Shown piece by piece: positions 31,480 through 39,035 of a stretch of 64,000 nucleotides of DNA (the stretch's first letter is position 1; every line of letters starts with the position of its first letter). Origin of the DNA: CAKZML01 sp963823435 (GTDB lineage Bacteria > Pseudomonadota > Gammaproteobacteria > Steroidobacterales > BM003); the NCBI GenBank assembly GCA_963823435.1, contig CAWGLN010000009.1, positions 124,001 through 188,000 of the forward strand, in the 5' to 3' direction. A model generated the notes under the pieces. The model was not told the DNA's origin. It did not search any database and worked only from the letters and a program-made list of their open reading frames with translations. The position numbers were made by a program, and so were the translations under genes.

Positions 31480-31890
31480 CTATCTCTCGATGGTGTCGGC
31501 GATGGCCTGCTTGCAAGCTGCACCTACTTTCTCGGGCTGCTTGTCCAGGCACTCAAGAATCCTGCCTTCGCCAGGCTCTACATCGCTGCAAAGAGTCTGG
31601 ATCTCGGTCTTGCATTCCTGCGCCAGGTAGTTGATCGCCACCGAAATCTGCTCAAGCAAGCTGGCGGCCTGGTAGAAGGCATATTCACACTGACCTGAAA
31701 TCTTGTCCTCGTGTGCCGCCATACAATGCAATATACGGCCTTCGCCGGGTGTTACCTGGCTGCAATACTGCTCTATGTCGCTTTGACACGCGGCGATCAG
31801 AGCATCCAAAAGAGGGGTTTCCTGTGCCAGGGCGTTGGAGCCGGCCAACACACTCATGGCGACGACAACTGACATCATTTTCTTTTTCAT
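31480..31890 (-). CDS. Periplasmic cysteine-rich protein with two GLG1-type repeats
   Basis: 136 residues. Signal peptide MKKKMMSVVVAMSVLAGSNALA. The mature part is two homologous repeats, each with four spaced cysteines and the core PGEGRIL (CQSDIEQYCSQVTPGEGRILHC and CKTEIQTLCSDVEPGEGRILEC). This is the Cys_rich_FGFR pattern first described in the animal Golgi protein GLG1 and found in scattered proteobacterial periplasmic proteins. Disulfide bonding is expected. No function is established for bacterial members. Confidence 0.85.
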   Translation of the reverse strand: MKKKMMSVVVAMSVLAGSNALAQETPLLDALIAACQSDIEQYCSQVTPGEGRILHCMAAHEDKISGQCEYAFYQAASLLEQISVAINYLAQECKTEIQTLCSDVEPGEGRILECLDKQPEKVGAACKQAIADTIER

Positions 31891-31933
31891 ATGGTTTTCC
31901 TTTTACCCGAGAATATTAATAGTTCCACGAACC

Positions 31934-32009
31934 TTCAGGCCAACAGGACACGAGTCGAACTCGCGAGCCGCGCGTAAACGGGTCACGTACCGTGCTACCT
32001 ACGCCTGAA
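31934..32009 (-). other. tRNA-like element with a perfect 7-bp acceptor-type stem
   Basis: On the reverse strand a 76-nt segment begins TTCAGGC and ends GCCTGAA, a perfect 7-bp closing stem. Inside lie a T-arm-like hairpin CGAG-TTCGA-CTCG, a weak anticodon-like stem-loop (CGTGA CCCGTTT ACGCG) and a D-arm-like GGTAGCACGG. Spacing between the T-arm and the closing stem is too long, the residue 33 equivalent is C, and no CCA follows. It is therefore a degenerate tRNA or a tRNA-shaped structured RNA, not a working tRNA. Confidence 0.35.
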
Positions 32010-32468
32010 GTCCAGATCAGCGGCATTGGAGTGATCAGCTGTTAACCCACTCCGTGGCAGCAAGAATACAACAGCCCCCTCGAAAGTCGAAACTGCGTTT
32101 CTGTAACCCGCAACTGTAGGCCTGGGCGCTGACCGATCACGAGGCGCGGAATTCAGCCATTTGGGCTCCGATTCCGGGTAAGGCCGGCGGTCAATAGCTG
32201 CGGTGGAGCCGTAAAAAACGGCATCCAGGGGCCGGGTTAATCACCGGCAGGCTTCGTCAGACCCGGACCAAACACCAGCTGACTAGAAAAATACCGGAAC
32301 ACCGGCCGGAATACGGGCTAGAATCAGCATCTTCGAAGCGATTAGGTTTGGGGACTCAAGCTGGTCAAATGGCCGTACACAAGCGGGTAGTGGACACCCC
32401 TCGTGGGCAATGGTTTACCGCAGAAGGGCGCCTTCGATTATTTCGATGAACAAACAGGAAAATGCACC
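32010..32468. other. Intergenic region without a recognisable gene
   Basis: About 460 bases separating the leftward Cys-rich gene from the rightward barrel gene. I see no coding frame with family resemblance and no terminator. Any promoter for the barrel gene must lie in its right part, but none is clear. Confidence 0.5.
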
Positions 32469-33341
32469 ATGAACACTCGTCGAAAAAGCACTAACTGGTT
32501 CAATCCAGGCCTTGGATCTCTGACAATTTTGATGGCGACCCTCTTTCTTGCAGGTGCGCCTGGTGCAAAGGCCGAATCTGGCAACTCGGGCGACGCCGAC
32601 GAATTCCACCACTTTGGAATAAGCCTCGGCGCATTCGTGTTGAACCGGGACAGCCAGACCCGTCTTGACGGGCAAACTCCCGGCAGCGGTACCGACATCG
32701 ACCTCGAGGGCGATTTGGGGCTGGAGAAGAATGACACGGTTTTTCGTGTCGACGGATTCTATCGTTTCAACGAAAAGCACCAGCTTGTATTCAGTGTGTT
32801 TGATTTGTCCCGAAATGGTTCAAAGGTGCTTGACCGGACCATCGATTTCCTGGGCGAGGAATTCGTTATCAATACCCGGATCGACGCCAATTTTGACATG
32901 AATATTTACAAGATTGCCTACACCTACTCGGTCATCCAGAATGACAGTGGTTATCTTGGATTGTCGGCGGGTTTTTATATAGCGGACATCGCGACAGGCA
33001 TTTCCGCGACGCCACTTGACGGCGGACCGATTGAAGGCGCCGCGGCGAGTGAAAGTGTCACCGCACCACTACCGGTGTTCGGTCTTAGAGGGCAGTATAA
33101 TTTCTCTGAAAAATGGATGTTCCGCGGCAGCGCTGAACTTTTTGTATATGAATACGACGCATACAGTGGCTCTCTGTATGATTTTTATGCCGGCATAGAT
33201 TATCAGTTATTCAAGAACATGGCAGTCGGCATTGGCTATAACAGCGTGCGATTTGATCTCGGCGTATCCGAAGAAAGGTTCAATGGCAATCTGGAATGGA
33301 ATTACGACGGTGGGCTGATATTTTTCAAATTCGAATTTTGA
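32469..33341 (+). CDS. Outer-membrane beta-barrel protein of unknown function
   Basis: 290 residues from MNTRRKSTNW at 32469. A long signal peptide ends in GAKA. The mature chain has strand-like repeats (HHFGISLGAFVLNRDSQTRLDG, KNDTVFRVDGFYRFNEKHQLVFSVFDL, SVIQNDSGYLGLSAGFYI, KNMAVGIGYNSVRFDLGV) and ends FFKFEF with terminal Phe. The arrangement resembles the OmpA/OmpW-type barrels predicted in many gammaproteobacteria. The earlier in-frame ATG at 32403 would put 22 polar residues before the signal and is rejected. No close functional family is recognised. Confidence 0.72.
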   Translation: MNTRRKSTNWFNPGLGSLTILMATLFLAGAPGAKAESGNSGDADEFHHFGISLGAFVLNRDSQTRLDGQTPGSGTDIDLEGDLGLEKNDTVFRVDGFYRFNEKHQLVFSVFDLSRNGSKVLDRTIDFLGEEFVINTRIDANFDMNIYKIAYTYSVIQNDSGYLGLSAGFYIADIATGISATPLDGGPIEGAAASESVTAPLPVFGLRGQYNFSEKWMFRGSAELFVYEYDAYSGSLYDFYAGIDYQLFKNMAVGIGYNSVRFDLGVSEERFNGNLEWNYDGGLIFFKFEF

Positions 33342-33490
33342 GGCATCTGCATAAGCCCGAACCTGGGGAATCAGTAGGCGCACACGTGATGGCACTGCCG
33401 ATCACGATCGCACGAACGCGGATAGGCTGATACCCATGAGCCTGAACCTGCGCCGCTAGGGCTTTGGTCAGCTATTAGCGGAGGTTAGGC

Positions 33491-34066
33491 ATGAAATTTA
33501 TCAAATCAACACTCATCGGGGGTATCTTTTTTCTCATACCCGTTACCGTCCTGATGATGATTCTTGGCAAGACCTTCGCATTTTTTGTGCAGCTGACCTT
33601 GCCATTAAAAGGATGGTGGCCGCTGGACCGGGTACTGGGCATTGCAGTAGCGAACCTAATAGCAGTCGCCACCATAATCTTACTGTGTTTCCTGGCAGGT
33701 CTTTTTGCCCGCAGCAAAATCGCCGCCAAGTTTGTTGCCTCGCTTGAGTCTCGTTTTCTGGACAACATTCCGGGTTATACGTTCCTGAAGAGCATGACGG
33801 GGAGTGTGACGGGTATAGAACAGGAAGTATCAATGGCACCGATACTTGCAAGGTTCGACGATGCGTCGCAGGTGGCTTTCAAAGTCGAGAGCCTGCCCGA
33901 TGGAAGGGCGATTGTGTATATACCGGGGGCCCCCGACCCATTGTCAGGCTCTCTCTTTGTGATGGCAGCGGATCGTATCGAGCCGCTTGAATGTTCCTTT
34001 CAACAAGCCGTGAAAAATATCCGTGGACTGGGCGCCGGGTCGGATGAATTGCTTTCGGGCCACTAG
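33491..34066 (+). CDS. DUF502 family inner-membrane protein
   Basis: 191 residues. Two N-terminal transmembrane helices (STLIGGIFFLIPVTVLMMILG and GIAVANLIAVATIILLCFLAGL) are followed by a cytosolic or periplasmic domain with NIPGYTFLKSMTGSV and VYIPGAPDPLSGSLFVM. The GG-x-FFLIPV start and the PxPxSG pattern are marks of DUF502. Ribosome binding site GCGGAGG precedes the ATG. Function unknown. Confidence 0.85.
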   Translation: MKFIKSTLIGGIFFLIPVTVLMMILGKTFAFFVQLTLPLKGWWPLDRVLGIAVANLIAVATIILLCFLAGLFARSKIAAKFVASLESRFLDNIPGYTFLKSMTGSVTGIEQEVSMAPILARFDDASQVAFKVESLPDGRAIVYIPGAPDPLSGSLFVMAADRIEPLECSFQQAVKNIRGLGAGSDELLSGH

Positions 34067-34306
34067 TGCGACGCGCGGACAAGATAGCCTCCGCGCACTC
34101 CCTAGGGGGTGAGCCAACATGAGTTGGCGAGCCGAGGTCGCCGCCAGGTAGCCTAGACAACGCGCAGGCAGCGCCGCTGCCGTGCCATCTCCTCAAGGGG
34201 CTGCCCTGCCACACAGGCCAGTCATTCCATTCGAGTGCCTGGCCAGGGCAGTTCAATTACGTTTGCGCTTGCCCTCCCCACTCCACTACAATCCCCGCCC
34301 TCGACC
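34067..34306. other. Hairpin-rich spacer before the tRNA-Ser array
   Basis: No gene. Contains several short perfect hairpins: GCGCGG...CCGCGC, GCCAAC-atga-GTTGGC and GGCAGC-gcc-GCTGCC. The GGGTGAG that precedes the second of these recurs before hairpins at 34693 and 36279, so the same kind of repeat may extend here. Confidence 0.45.
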
Positions 34307-34436
34307 GGAGAAGTGCCAGAGTGGTCGTATGGGCTTGACTCGACTAATCGCACCAGCGATTTGGACGACCGAACGTAGTAAGGTCGCCCGAAGGGCGAGA
34401 ATCACCCCAAGGTGATTCGAGTCAAATCAAGTGTAC
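34307..34436 (+). pseudogene. Broken tRNA-Ser copy interrupted in the anticodon loop
   Basis: Bases 34307-34343 match the first 37 bases of the intact tRNA-Ser(CGA) gene at 34478 with two differences, up to and including the anticodon CGA. After 80 foreign bases, 34424-34436 (AAATCAAGTGTAC) resume the 3' side of the anticodon arm. A GC-rich variable-arm-like hairpin follows, but no T-arm or acceptor 3' strand is present. It cannot make a normal tRNA. Confidence 0.7.
34344..34423. repeat. 80-nt insert made of four tandem hairpins
   Basis: The insert in the broken tRNA-Ser is almost wholly base-paired: AATCGC-acca-GCGATT, CGACC...GGTCG, CGCCC-gaa-GGGCG and GAATCACC-ccaa-GGTGATTC. The whole is closed by GACTCGA...TCGAGTC at the junction with the tRNA halves. 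The CCC-gaa-GGG hairpin recurs in the spacer at 34683. Confidence 0.7.
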
Positions 34437-34477
34437 CGGCGCCGTCAGGCGCCTCGGTAAAATGAGTTTGTAGAGTC

Positions 34478-34567
<90 letters not shown>

Positions 34568-34577
34568 CATAATGAAC

Positions 34578-34601
34578 AAGGCCCCTTCCTGGGGCCTTTT
34601 T
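34578..34601 (+). terminator. Rho-independent terminator of tRNA-Ser
   Basis: AAGGCCCC-ttcct-GGGGCCTT followed by a T-run, 10 nt after the tRNA CCA. A related terminator recurs at 36147. Confidence 0.9.
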
Positions 34602-34608
34602 CATTATT

Positions 34609-34715
34609 CGGACAGGGTGCGTGGACGAACCCACTCGGGTTCGAACCGAGCACGGCTCCGCTGTGCGACAGATGTGCGATGCACGCCCGAAGGGTGAGCG
34701 CCATCGGCGCGAATC
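34609..34715. repeat. Hairpin-dense spacer between the tRNA-Ser and a copy of its 3' end
   Basis: Contains GAACCC-actc-GGGTTC overlapping a T-arm-like CTCGG-GTTCGAA-CCGAG, then GTGC-gat-GCAC, CCC-gaa-GGG and GCGCC-atc-GGCGC. No gene. Long open frames through it are antisense artefacts of the tRNA. Confidence 0.6.
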
Positions 34716-34734
34716 AATCCCACCCTCTCCGCCA
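34716..34734 (+). repeat. Direct repeat of the tRNA-Ser 3' end (att-like copy 2)
   Basis: AATCCCACCCTCTCCGCCA is identical to the last 19 bases of the tRNA-Ser gene (34549-34567). Duplicated tRNA 3' ends are the usual trace left by tyrosine-recombinase elements. Confidence 0.75.
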
Positions 34735-34776
34735 TATAGACACAAAGACACAGTGACGAAGCCTTCTCCATAATCT

Positions 34777-34995
34777 GAGCGGAATGGTCTCGCCTATTGA
34801 CCAGAGCGGATCGGGACCAGCGGGTGAGGGAGTCTCGGGCTGTGGGTCCCACACGCTGAGGCGTTTGAAAGCGCGTTCGATGGCACCGGCATCGTCGATG
34901 AGTGCGATGATGCGCATGGCGCCGCCCCATTGGGTGCATGCGAGCGGATCGACCTGGTGAACTTTCTGAATCAGCCGGGCCCAGCTGGCATTGAC
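34777..34995 (-). pseudogene. Transposase C-terminal remnant (IS91-like)
   Basis: A reverse frame reads ASWARLIQKVHQVDPLACTQ and then GGAMRIIALIDDAGAIERAF. It matches the tail of IS91-type and related transposases, where the consensus is SWARLIxKVYEVDPLxCPxC followed by GGxMxxIAFI. The zinc-knuckle CPxCGG is degraded to CTQWGG. No upstream catalytic part is present. It marks an old transposon insertion in this spacer. Confidence 0.7.
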
Positions 34996-35129
34996 TTGAC
35001 ACTGATTTGTCACTTACATTGGCTAAACGCAAGTCTCTTGCTTATTCGCCCGCAGGTTCTCCCCGCCGTATGGGCTAAACGTCCGTTCGGCAAGCGAACA
35101 TCTTATAAAAATAATTAGAGGCCGCTGCG

Positions 35130-36002
35130 ATGCCCTGCAGAAAGTGTAACGATACGCGCACCCATCACGGGCTTCCATGCGTCCATTGTATCGTGAACAA
35201 AGAAACCAGTGATCTGCGCAGATCACTGTACGGAGCAACGAAATGGCGTGTTGCCAGTGCAGCGCTCTTTGGCTTGGGCTCCGCGGAGCCCTATGCCAAG
35301 CTCGTGCTATCGAAGGCGAATGAGCTCAAGTCGTTGAGCCCTCCGAAACGGGCAGTATTGGCACAGGATATCCGCCGTTGTCTGCGATCTCTTTTCACGC
35401 TGGGTGGAACACCGCAGGCAAGGGTCCTTTGGGGCCTGCATACAATCGCGTTCAAAGCGACCGAAAGCACAACTGGGGGAACGTCCTGGAAACCGGATCA
35501 TTCCGGGGGGGCGGTCTACCTGGATAGCGTACGCTCTTGCGGGGCCAACGAGCGCTGGACCTACGATGAGGTCATCGAAGGGCGCAAGGCGGATCATCGG
35601 GCCGCCATTCAGATGACGGAGGATGCAAGCGCCGGCAGACCCGCAGCGGTAAACCCGCTCAAACAATCACTGTTGCTGAGCGTTTTTCCCCAGGGCGGTG
35701 TCGGTGTAATGGTCGCCGTAGACGTTGTGATCGATGATCAAATGCTGGATGGCACCGAGTTCCGACTGGCTGACGAATGTTACCATCTTCCGCCTGGCGT
35801 CTCGTCGCTCGTCAGTCCCATGCGAGTCGGTGGCCACGGCCCCTGTGTCCACTGCGACGCGATAACGGCGTCCACGCGGCTGCAGCAATTCAGGGAGGCG
35901 TTCGACCGGGCTCGCGTCAAAGCTGAAGAGTCGAATACCTACAGAATGATCCGCGAGCTGAAAGAGTTGCACCAAAAGCTAACCGGGGATCTTGCGATCT
36001 AG
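35130..36002 (+). CDS. Unrecognised 290-residue protein with paired zinc-knuckle-like CxxC motifs
   Basis: Intact frame from the ATG at 35130, preceded by TATAAA (35103) and GAGG. I do not recognise a family. The N-terminus has CRKC (Cys3, Cys6) and HHGLPCVHC (Cys17, Cys20). The C-terminal part has GGHGPCVHC (Cys239, Cys242), an echo of the first motif, so a zinc-binding site formed by both ends is plausible. The middle is mixed alpha/beta with no signal or membrane segment and no evident catalytic motif. It is bounded by tRNA-Ser 3'-end repeats (34716 and 36306) and may be cargo of a small mobile or relic element. Confidence 0.65.
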   Translation: MPCRKCNDTRTHHGLPCVHCIVNKETSDLRRSLYGATKWRVASAALFGLGSAEPYAKLVLSKANELKSLSPPKRAVLAQDIRRCLRSLFTLGGTPQARVLWGLHTIAFKATESTTGGTSWKPDHSGGAVYLDSVRSCGANERWTYDEVIEGRKADHRAAIQMTEDASAGRPAAVNPLKQSLLLSVFPQGGVGVMVAVDVVIDDQMLDGTEFRLADECYHLPPGVSSLVSPMRVGGHGPCVHCDAITASTRLQQFREAFDRARVKAEESNTYRMIRELKELHQKLTGDLAI

Positions 36003-36146
36003 GAAGCATTCGAAACTGGCAGGTTCGTGTGCTGCAAACGAGCAATAGCTGACGGATTCCCCGTAAATTTCCCACAAAAGAGGGATACGGATCGGATTGA
36101 CGGGAGAGCGGCGTCCGCACAGGACTCGCTCCACCGCCAAATAAAT

Positions 36147-36172
36147 AAAAAGGTCCCTTCTGGGGCCTTTTT
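36147..36172 (+). terminator. Terminator-like hairpin, second copy of the tRNA-Ser terminator type
   Basis: AAAAAGGTCCC-ttct-GGGGCCTTTTT forms an 11-bp stem with one G-U pair and a T-run. The flanks (CCGCCA before, TTTATCCGG after) echo those of the tRNA-Ser terminator at 34578. It could end transcription of the 290-residue gene, about 145 nt after its stop. Confidence 0.75.
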
Positions 36173-36305
36173 GTTTATCCGGGGTGTGGTGGCTCGATGA
36201 GAACCCATCGGTTCGACCAGCCACCGAAGGTGGCGCAGAACACGCAGCTCACATAATGAGCGAGCGGCCCGCTTGAGGGGTGAGCCGCCAAAGTCGACGA
36301 GTAAT
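36173..36305. repeat. Hairpin-dense spacer, second block
   Basis: Holds GGTGGCT...AGCCACC enclosing GAACC-catc-GGTTC, then GCCACC-gaa-GGTGGC and GCTCA-cataa-TGAGC, and GGGGTGAG leading into GCCGCC. The order terminator, hairpins, GGGTGAG hairpin, tRNA 3' end is the same as at 34578-34734. No gene in this stretch. Confidence 0.6.
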
Positions 36306-36324
36306 AATCCCACCCTCTCCGTCA
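36306..36324 (+). repeat. Direct repeat of the tRNA-Ser 3' end (att-like copy 3)
   Basis: AATCCCACCCTCTCCGTCA differs from the tRNA-Ser 3' end at one base. With copy 2 it brackets a 1.59-kb segment that contains the transposase remnant and the 290-residue gene. Confidence 0.7.
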
Positions 36325-36472
36325 CCGAACTGCAGGCTGTCGGATATGGGTAAGCTACGACCGGATTATGAGCGCTTCGTTGGGAGAATTGACGTTTCCC
36401 GACAACTCTTTGGTGGTTGCAGACAAGTTCAAAAACCTCGTCTCCGCGATAGTTACACAGAGGACGTAACGT

Positions 36473-36625
36473 ATGTTGAAGTTCCTTAAAGAGTTCTTGG
36501 TAGGTGTGGGTCTTGCAGTGGTCAAGTTGGTCGTCTACCCCCTCAGAGTCATCTTTTGCCTCGTCTTCTTGCCAACAGAGCCTGGCCAAGAGTATATGTT
36601 TGCTCGAAAAGGAAGAAATCCATGA
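36473..36625 (+). CDS. Small membrane protein, 50 residues
   Basis: Reads MLKFLKEFLVGVGLAVVKLV and continues with a second hydrophobic run YPLRVIFCLVFLP before a charged tail (FARKGRNP). Ribosome binding site AGAGGA is eight bases upstream. The stop overlaps the start of the next tiny ORF (ATGA). One or two membrane passes are likely, with the positive tail in the cytosol. No family recognised. Confidence 0.6.
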   Translation: MLKFLKEFLVGVGLAVVKLVVYPLRVIFCLVFLPTEPGQEYMFARKGRNP

Positions 36626-36753
36626 GCCTCGGTGAAAGTATATTTTAGTTTACAATAGTGTTGCTAGTTGCATTGGCTGTCTACTGGATTACCGGCATGA
36701 AAAAAGTGGCAGTCAGTCGGCAAGATCTTCTGGAGGTCTGCAATGAAAAGTAA
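36622..36753 (+). CDS. Small membrane protein ORF with in-frame amber codon
   Basis: The frame from the ATG at 36622 reads MSLGESIF, then TAG (36646-36648), then FTIVLLVALAVYWITGMKKV and a soluble tail to TAA. A good ribosome binding site (AAGGAAG) and the overlap with both neighbours (ATGA upstream, and the lipoprotein ATG at 36743 inside its 3' end) suggest a real gene. The membrane helix lies wholly after the amber codon. A base substitution, a recent mutation or readthrough could each explain this. TAG serves as a normal stop elsewhere in the window. Confidence 0.45.
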
Positions 36754-38866
36754 ATGGTCTACTGATCGTGGTGCGTTCCGTATCACCGGACTCGCACTGT
36801 TGTGTCTGCTGGTGCTGACAGGGCTTGCCAGCTGTGGAGGCGGAGGAGGAAGTTCCCCGTTACCTGCAATTGTCGTCAATAGTCTGCTGGACGATGCCTC
36901 GCCTCCGGCCGGAACGGTAACCCTTCGGTCTGCTCTCGCCTCGGCTGCATCTGGTCAGAGAATCACTTTCGATCAAACTCTCAACGGTGGCACGGTCGAT
37001 CTGCTCTTCGTCGGTGAAGAACACACTGTTCTCGTCGGTGAGGTAATGGGCTTTGACGACGTGAACAATATTTCCTATCTCGTTGGTTATTTCGACCGGG
37101 ATTACGGAAAATCAGCACTCTTCGCCAATAAGAACGTTGTCATCGATGCATCGAATCTTCCTGATGGCATCACAGTAAGTTGGAACGGTCCAGATGACGC
37201 AAGAGTTCTGGCCGTGTCCGGTAATCTTACTCTGACAAACATTGCGATCACCGGCGGCAACAGTGTTTTTGACGTGGCAGAAGATGTCGGCCAGCATCCG
37301 GATGATAATCAGACTTCTACGCTGGCAAGGGGTGCGGGACTCGCCGTTTGGGGAGTTGCGACCTTAAACGACTGTGCAATTTACGATAATCATGCGGTTG
37401 GTGACGATGCAGATACCTCTCGTGACGGGGGAGCTTACGGCGGTGGAGTCTACGCGGACACCGTTGTGATGGACCATTGTATTGTCAGCGGCAATACAGT
37501 TTACGGGGGAGGAGCGGCCGGAGGAGGCGTTTTTTCCGTCGGCGGGCGTGATACCAGGGCCAATGTTTCTTCGATTAGTCAATCAGCCATCACAGAAAAC
37601 CGAATTGCCGGACTTTTTGCCTACGGTGGCGGTGTGTACTCGGACGGGGGCGGAATCGGACTGGCTACAAGAATTCATATTGAAAACAGCACCCTCGCGA
37701 GGAATCTTGTCGAACCACCGGCACTTCCACCTTTCCTTTTTGGCCTGCTGGATATCGGTTACTGGCGCGGGGGTGGGCTGTATATGTCCAACGGGTACAT
37801 GCAGGTTCAAAACAGCACAATTGTTGAAAACCAGGTGCATGGAAAACCGCGCATCAATGAACTGGATAAAGACAATATCGCTGGCGGTATCGCCGCGACC
37901 ATCGGCAACGCCCATGCTGTGGAAGATATGAACATTGGTCATTCCATTGTGGCCGGAAATACCGTTCACGAGATCAATGGCATTGGTCCTGATGGCTATA
38001 CGATCGGAAACGTTTATCCGCACGATATTTTTACCGGATCTGTCTTCTATTTCCGCAGCATGGGATACAACCGAATCGGGGTCATCGATTTCAGCCAGAT
38101 ACTGGCGCCGATTGGTGAGCCAGGCTGGGATTCATTGTCACGTAAACATTATCCGAAAGTTGATGATCAGGATGGCGTGGTTATGGGTGATGTGCTCGGC
38201 AGTGCGACGCTGTCTGCATTCATCAATTCCTCCGGTGTTGAAGCTGATCCCTTTGCGGTGCTTTATTACGAGCCGATCGGTAATGCTCTGGACCAGATCC
38301 CCAGCGGAAACTACAGCGTGACCGAAGTTCTAGGCGAACTGGAGGGGCAACGCTCAGAAGGCTCGAACCCGCTGTTTCTTCCATTGATACTGGATCAAAT
38401 CCAGGATGTTTACGGTCAACCGGATTTCGAGAGCGAGTTCAGAACACATTTTGAAGGCTTCTTGTCAGATATTGATCCGGATACCGCTGGATCTCAGCAA
38501 TATGTCAATTGCGACAACGTCACCATAGACACCATAGAACAGGCGTACTGGTGTGGTCCCGCACAGACCTGGCCTCAATTTGCATATAATCATGCTTATA
38601 TTGAGTTTTGGCATCAACTCGATGCGGCGCTTTCGAACGAAATTGCCGGGGTCAATGTGGATCAGATTACGCCCTTGGGGCCGGCACTGTTGAACGACGA
38701 TGTTTGGACCTTACTGTTTGGCCTGGGTCGTAGCTATTTTGCTGGTATCACGGTCAATCTCTTTGAGGCGACTTTTGGCGTTAATCCGCTGGACATTGAT
38801 CAACTGGGTAATCCCAGGCCTGCGGACCTCCTCGGCGATATCGGGGCAGTTGAAATTGATAATTAG
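36743..38866 (+). CDS. Large surface lipoprotein with beta-helix repeats and choice-of-anchor-Q-like end
   Basis: 707 residues. Signal with lipobox LASC followed by a glycine-rich linker, so probably lipidated. The N-terminal half resembles parallel beta-helix or polymorphic-membrane-protein repeats: TLRSALASAASGQRITF, LTNIAITGGN, GAYGGGVYADTVVMDHCIVSGN, GGGVYSDGGGI and IENSTLARN. The C-terminus (DIDQLGNPRPADLLGDIGAVE) matches the terminal motif of choice-of-anchor Q proteins. Such proteins are surface adhesins or polysaccharide-binding proteins. A 210-residue stretch before the C-terminus has no recognisable repeat. It is last in a run with two tiny membrane proteins. Confidence 0.8.
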   Translation: MKSKWSTDRGAFRITGLALLCLLVLTGLASCGGGGGSSPLPAIVVNSLLDDASPPAGTVTLRSALASAASGQRITFDQTLNGGTVDLLFVGEEHTVLVGEVMGFDDVNNISYLVGYFDRDYGKSALFANKNVVIDASNLPDGITVSWNGPDDARVLAVSGNLTLTNIAITGGNSVFDVAEDVGQHPDDNQTSTLARGAGLAVWGVATLNDCAIYDNHAVGDDADTSRDGGAYGGGVYADTVVMDHCIVSGNTVYGGGAAGGGVFSVGGRDTRANVSSISQSAITENRIAGLFAYGGGVYSDGGGIGLATRIHIENSTLARNLVEPPALPPFLFGLLDIGYWRGGGLYMSNGYMQVQNSTIVENQVHGKPRINELDKDNIAGGIAATIGNAHAVEDMNIGHSIVAGNTVHEINGIGPDGYTIGNVYPHDIFTGSVFYFRSMGYNRIGVIDFSQILAPIGEPGWDSLSRKHYPKVDDQDGVVMGDVLGSATLSAFINSSGVEADPFAVLYYEPIGNALDQIPSGNYSVTEVLGELEGQRSEGSNPLFLPLILDQIQDVYGQPDFESEFRTHFEGFLSDIDPDTAGSQQYVNCDNVTIDTIEQAYWCGPAQTWPQFAYNHAYIEFWHQLDAALSNEIAGVNVDQITPLGPALLNDDVWTLLFGLGRSYFAGITVNLFEATFGVNPLDIDQLGNPRPADLLGDIGAVEIDN

Positions 38867-39035
38867 CAATGCGGATGAATACTGTTCTTCAGCCTCTCCT
38901 TGCCGTTGCGACTCGATACCGGGGCGGCGCTAGCGCGAATCTGTTTTTACCTCAACCGTTCGACCGGCTCTTGTTCAATTGCCGGCTGGGTTCGAGAAAA
39001 TCAGCGGAGACTCTCGACGAGAGGAAGGCACTGTC

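Noticed and set aside
34344..34423. Group I intron in tRNA-Ser
   Set aside because: The insert is only 80 nt, lacks the P, Q, R and S core elements and a guanosine site, and the 3' part of the tRNA is missing.
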